This document shows positions 62,570 through 64,000 of a stretch of 64,000 bases of DNA, piece by piece. Position numbers and translations under genes: made by a program. Every line of letters begins with the position of its first letter. Position 1 is the stretch's first letter. The stretch lies in the NCBI RefSeq assembly GCF_003327285.1, contig NZ_KZ848473.1, forward strand, positions 1,054,001 to 1,118,000, given 5' to 3'. The notes beneath the pieces were generated by a model, which was given only the letters and a program-made list of their open reading frames with translations, did not search any database and was not told the DNA's origin. This stretch comes from Microbacterium sorbitolivorans. Its GTDB lineage: Bacteria; Actinomycetota; Actinomycetes; Actinomycetales; Microbacteriaceae.

Positions 62570-64000
62570 GCGCGAAGACGAAGCAGCGCCTCGACATCCA
62601 GGGCCTGCGCGCCGTCGCGGTCGTCGCGGTCATCGCGGCGCACGTCACGGGCGTGCCGCAGGGCGGCTTCGTCGGCGTCGACATCTTCTTCGTGATCTCG
62701 GGCTTCCTCATCACGGGGTTGCTGCTGCGCGAGACCGCCCGCACCGGCACGATCTCGTTCCGGAAGTTCTACGAGCGGCGCGCGAAGCGGATCCTGCCGG
62801 CCGCCGTCATCGTCCTCGCCGCGACGATCGCGGCCTCCTTCGCGTTGCTCGGCAAGACGGGCGGGAAGGGCGTCGCGGTCGACGCGCTGTATAGCGCGTT
62901 CTTCGCGGGAAACTGGCGCTTCGCAATCGAGGGCGTCGACTACTTCGCCGAGGGCACGCCGCCCTCGCCCCTGCAGCACTTCTGGTCACTCGGCGTCGAG
63001 GAGCAGTTCTACCTCGTCTGGCCGTGGGTCATGCTCGGCATCGTCGCGATCGCGGCGCGGTCCGGCTGGCGCGCGCAGAGGGCGCGGCGCCTCACCCGCA
63101 CCCTCATCGTCGCGCTGAGCCTCGTCTCGTTCGTCTGGGCGCTCATCGAGACGCAGACGAACCCGACCTTCGCCTATTTCTCGACATTCTCGCGGGCGTG
63201 GGAGCTCGGCATCGGCGCGATCCTCGCGTTCCTCCCGGGGCTCTCGCTCTCGCTCCTCGTGCGGCGGATCCTCGCCTGGGCGGGCCTCGCCGGCATCGCG
63301 CTCTCGATCGTCGTGATCAGCGAGTCGTCGTCGCTGTGGCCCGCGCCCCTCGCGCTGCTGCCGGTGCTCAGCACCGCGCTCGTGATCGTCGCGGGGATCT
63401 ATGCGTCGGAGGACGAGGCCGCGTACGGCCCCTGGATCCTTACGAACCGCGTCGCGACCTACCTCGGCGACATCTCGTACAGCCTCTACCTCTGGCACTT
63501 CCCCATCGCGATCCTCGGCGTGACGCTGCTGCCGGCCGGCAGCAAGCGCTACTACCTCGCCGCGATCGTGCTCACGCTCGCGCTGTCGATCGCGTCGTTC
63601 CACCTCGTCGAGAACCCCGCGCGGCGCGCGACGTGGTTCCGCTGGTCGGGCGGGCGGATCCGCGGAATCACGCGGGCGTGGATGCCCGTCGGCGTCGCGC
63701 TCGTCGCGGTCTGCGCGCTGGGCGCCGCCGGCATCGCCGGCACGGCGACCCTCCGCGGCGAGGCCGCCCCCGGCCCGACCGCGCAGGTCGTCGCCGACCC
63801 GACCGCGACCCCCGCGGATCCGGAGAACGTAGATCCGGCCGCCTGCTGGGGTGCCGGATCCATGCTCTACCCGGAGGCCTGCGCCGACGTCGACCTCGGC
63901 GCGATCCAGCCCGCCGCCGACGCCGTCCTGAGCGACACCGGCGGCGCCTACGAGTGCTACAACGCCGAGGACGCCCCCGTGAACTCGTGCACCTACGGCT
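62566..64000 (+). CDS. OafA/YrhL-type acyltransferase (partial, runs off window end)
   Basis: The frame is open from the GTG at 62566 to the end of the window (478 codons). RLDIQGLRAVAVVAVIAAHV starts the acyltransferase-3 domain with its catalytic His, GGFVGVDIFFVISGFLITG is helix 2, RRAKRILPAA the arginine loop, and FWSLGVEEQFYLVWPW the conserved acidic motif. About ten helices end near residue 400. An extracytoplasmic segment with paired cysteines (AACWGAG, PEACADV, AYECYNAED) then begins the SGNH-hydrolase part of full-length OafA-like proteins. It would O-acylate a cell-surface glycan. The start overlaps the hrpA stop (GTGA). Confidence 0.92.
   Translation, partial: MSAKTKQRLDIQGLRAVAVVAVIAAHVTGVPQGGFVGVDIFFVISGFLITGLLLRETARTGTISFRKFYERRAKRILPAAVIVLAATIAASFALLGKTGGKGVAVDALYSAFFAGNWRFAIEGVDYFAEGTPPSPLQHFWSLGVEEQFYLVWPWVMLGIVAIAARSGWRAQRARRLTRTLIVALSLVSFVWALIETQTNPTFAYFSTFSRAWELGIGAILAFLPGLSLSLLVRRILAWAGLAGIALSIVVISESSSLWPAPLALLPVLSTALVIVAGIYASEDEAAYGPWILTNRVATYLGDISYSLYLWHFPIAILGVTLLPAGSKRYYLAAIVLTLALSIASFHLVENPARRATWFRWSGGRIRGITRAWMPVGVALVAVCALGAAGIAGTATLRGEAAPGPTAQVVADPTATPADPENVDPAACWGAGSMLYPEACADVDLGAIQPAADAVLSDTGGAYECYNAEDAPVNSCTYG

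Overview
The window is chromosomal DNA of a high-GC Gram-positive actinobacterium, most like a member of the Microbacteriaceae. The evidence is a GC content near 70 percent, tight ATGA/GTGA gene overlaps, GTG starts, many apparently leaderless promoters, and actinobacterial forms of MazG, Mfd, the TcrX-like response regulator, PMT mannosyltransferase and HrpA. Genus is not decided. The hexamer GGATCC occurs about 165-170 times (counted by eye), far above what base composition predicts.

Layout. 1-17.4 kb is mostly housekeeping: a partial YeiB-like membrane protein, mazG, nhaA, mfd, a small membrane protein, pth, rplY, a 37-codon membrane peptide, gnd, a two-component system, prs, glmU, tRNA-Gln, a MarR regulator and an ABC-F ATPase. 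17.4-31.4 kb is accessory: a regulator / 38-aa membrane peptide / 12-TM protein operon divergent from a DUF2249 gene (probable nitric-oxide-response module), an aldo/keto reductase, a thioredoxin-reductase-like flavoenzyme with an XRE-cupin regulator, a zinc-starvation (Zur-type) locus with a cysteine-free L36 gene and a broken Mrf-type GTPase, an intact CobW GTPase, an amino-acid ABC transporter with fused binding protein and permease, and 5-oxoprolinase genes pxpA and pxpBC. 31.4-37.2 kb returns to core genes (ispE, rsmA, tatD, metG) around a tandem palindrome array.

37.3-55.3 kb is accessory again: a penicillin-binding protein, a PadR pair, a complete beta-1,4-galactan locus (LacI regulator, GH42, ABC importer, GH53; the actinobacterial counterpart of Bacillus ganSPQAB), and an idonate/gluconate cluster (kinase, idonate dehydrogenase, gluconate 5-dehydrogenase, GntP permease, FadR-type regulator). 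55.3-64 kb holds rsmI, pmt, an aldo/keto reductase, hrpA and a partial OafA-type acyltransferase.

How it works together: the galactan locus would cut galactan outside the cell, import oligosaccharides and release galactose inside. The idn cluster would take idonate to 5-ketogluconate, gluconate and 6-phosphogluconate, the substrate of gnd in the same window. The most unusual signal is a set of unrelated long palindromes: a 63-bp-period array of hairpins between tatD and rsmA, two 90-bp in-frame copies in pxpBC, an 86-bp imperfect palindrome inside hrpA, and a perfect 24-bp-arm hairpin after nhaA. No transposase, integrase, phage gene, CRISPR array or rRNA was found. The only stretch over 300 bases without a gene is 34355-34803, and it is filled by the tandem array.
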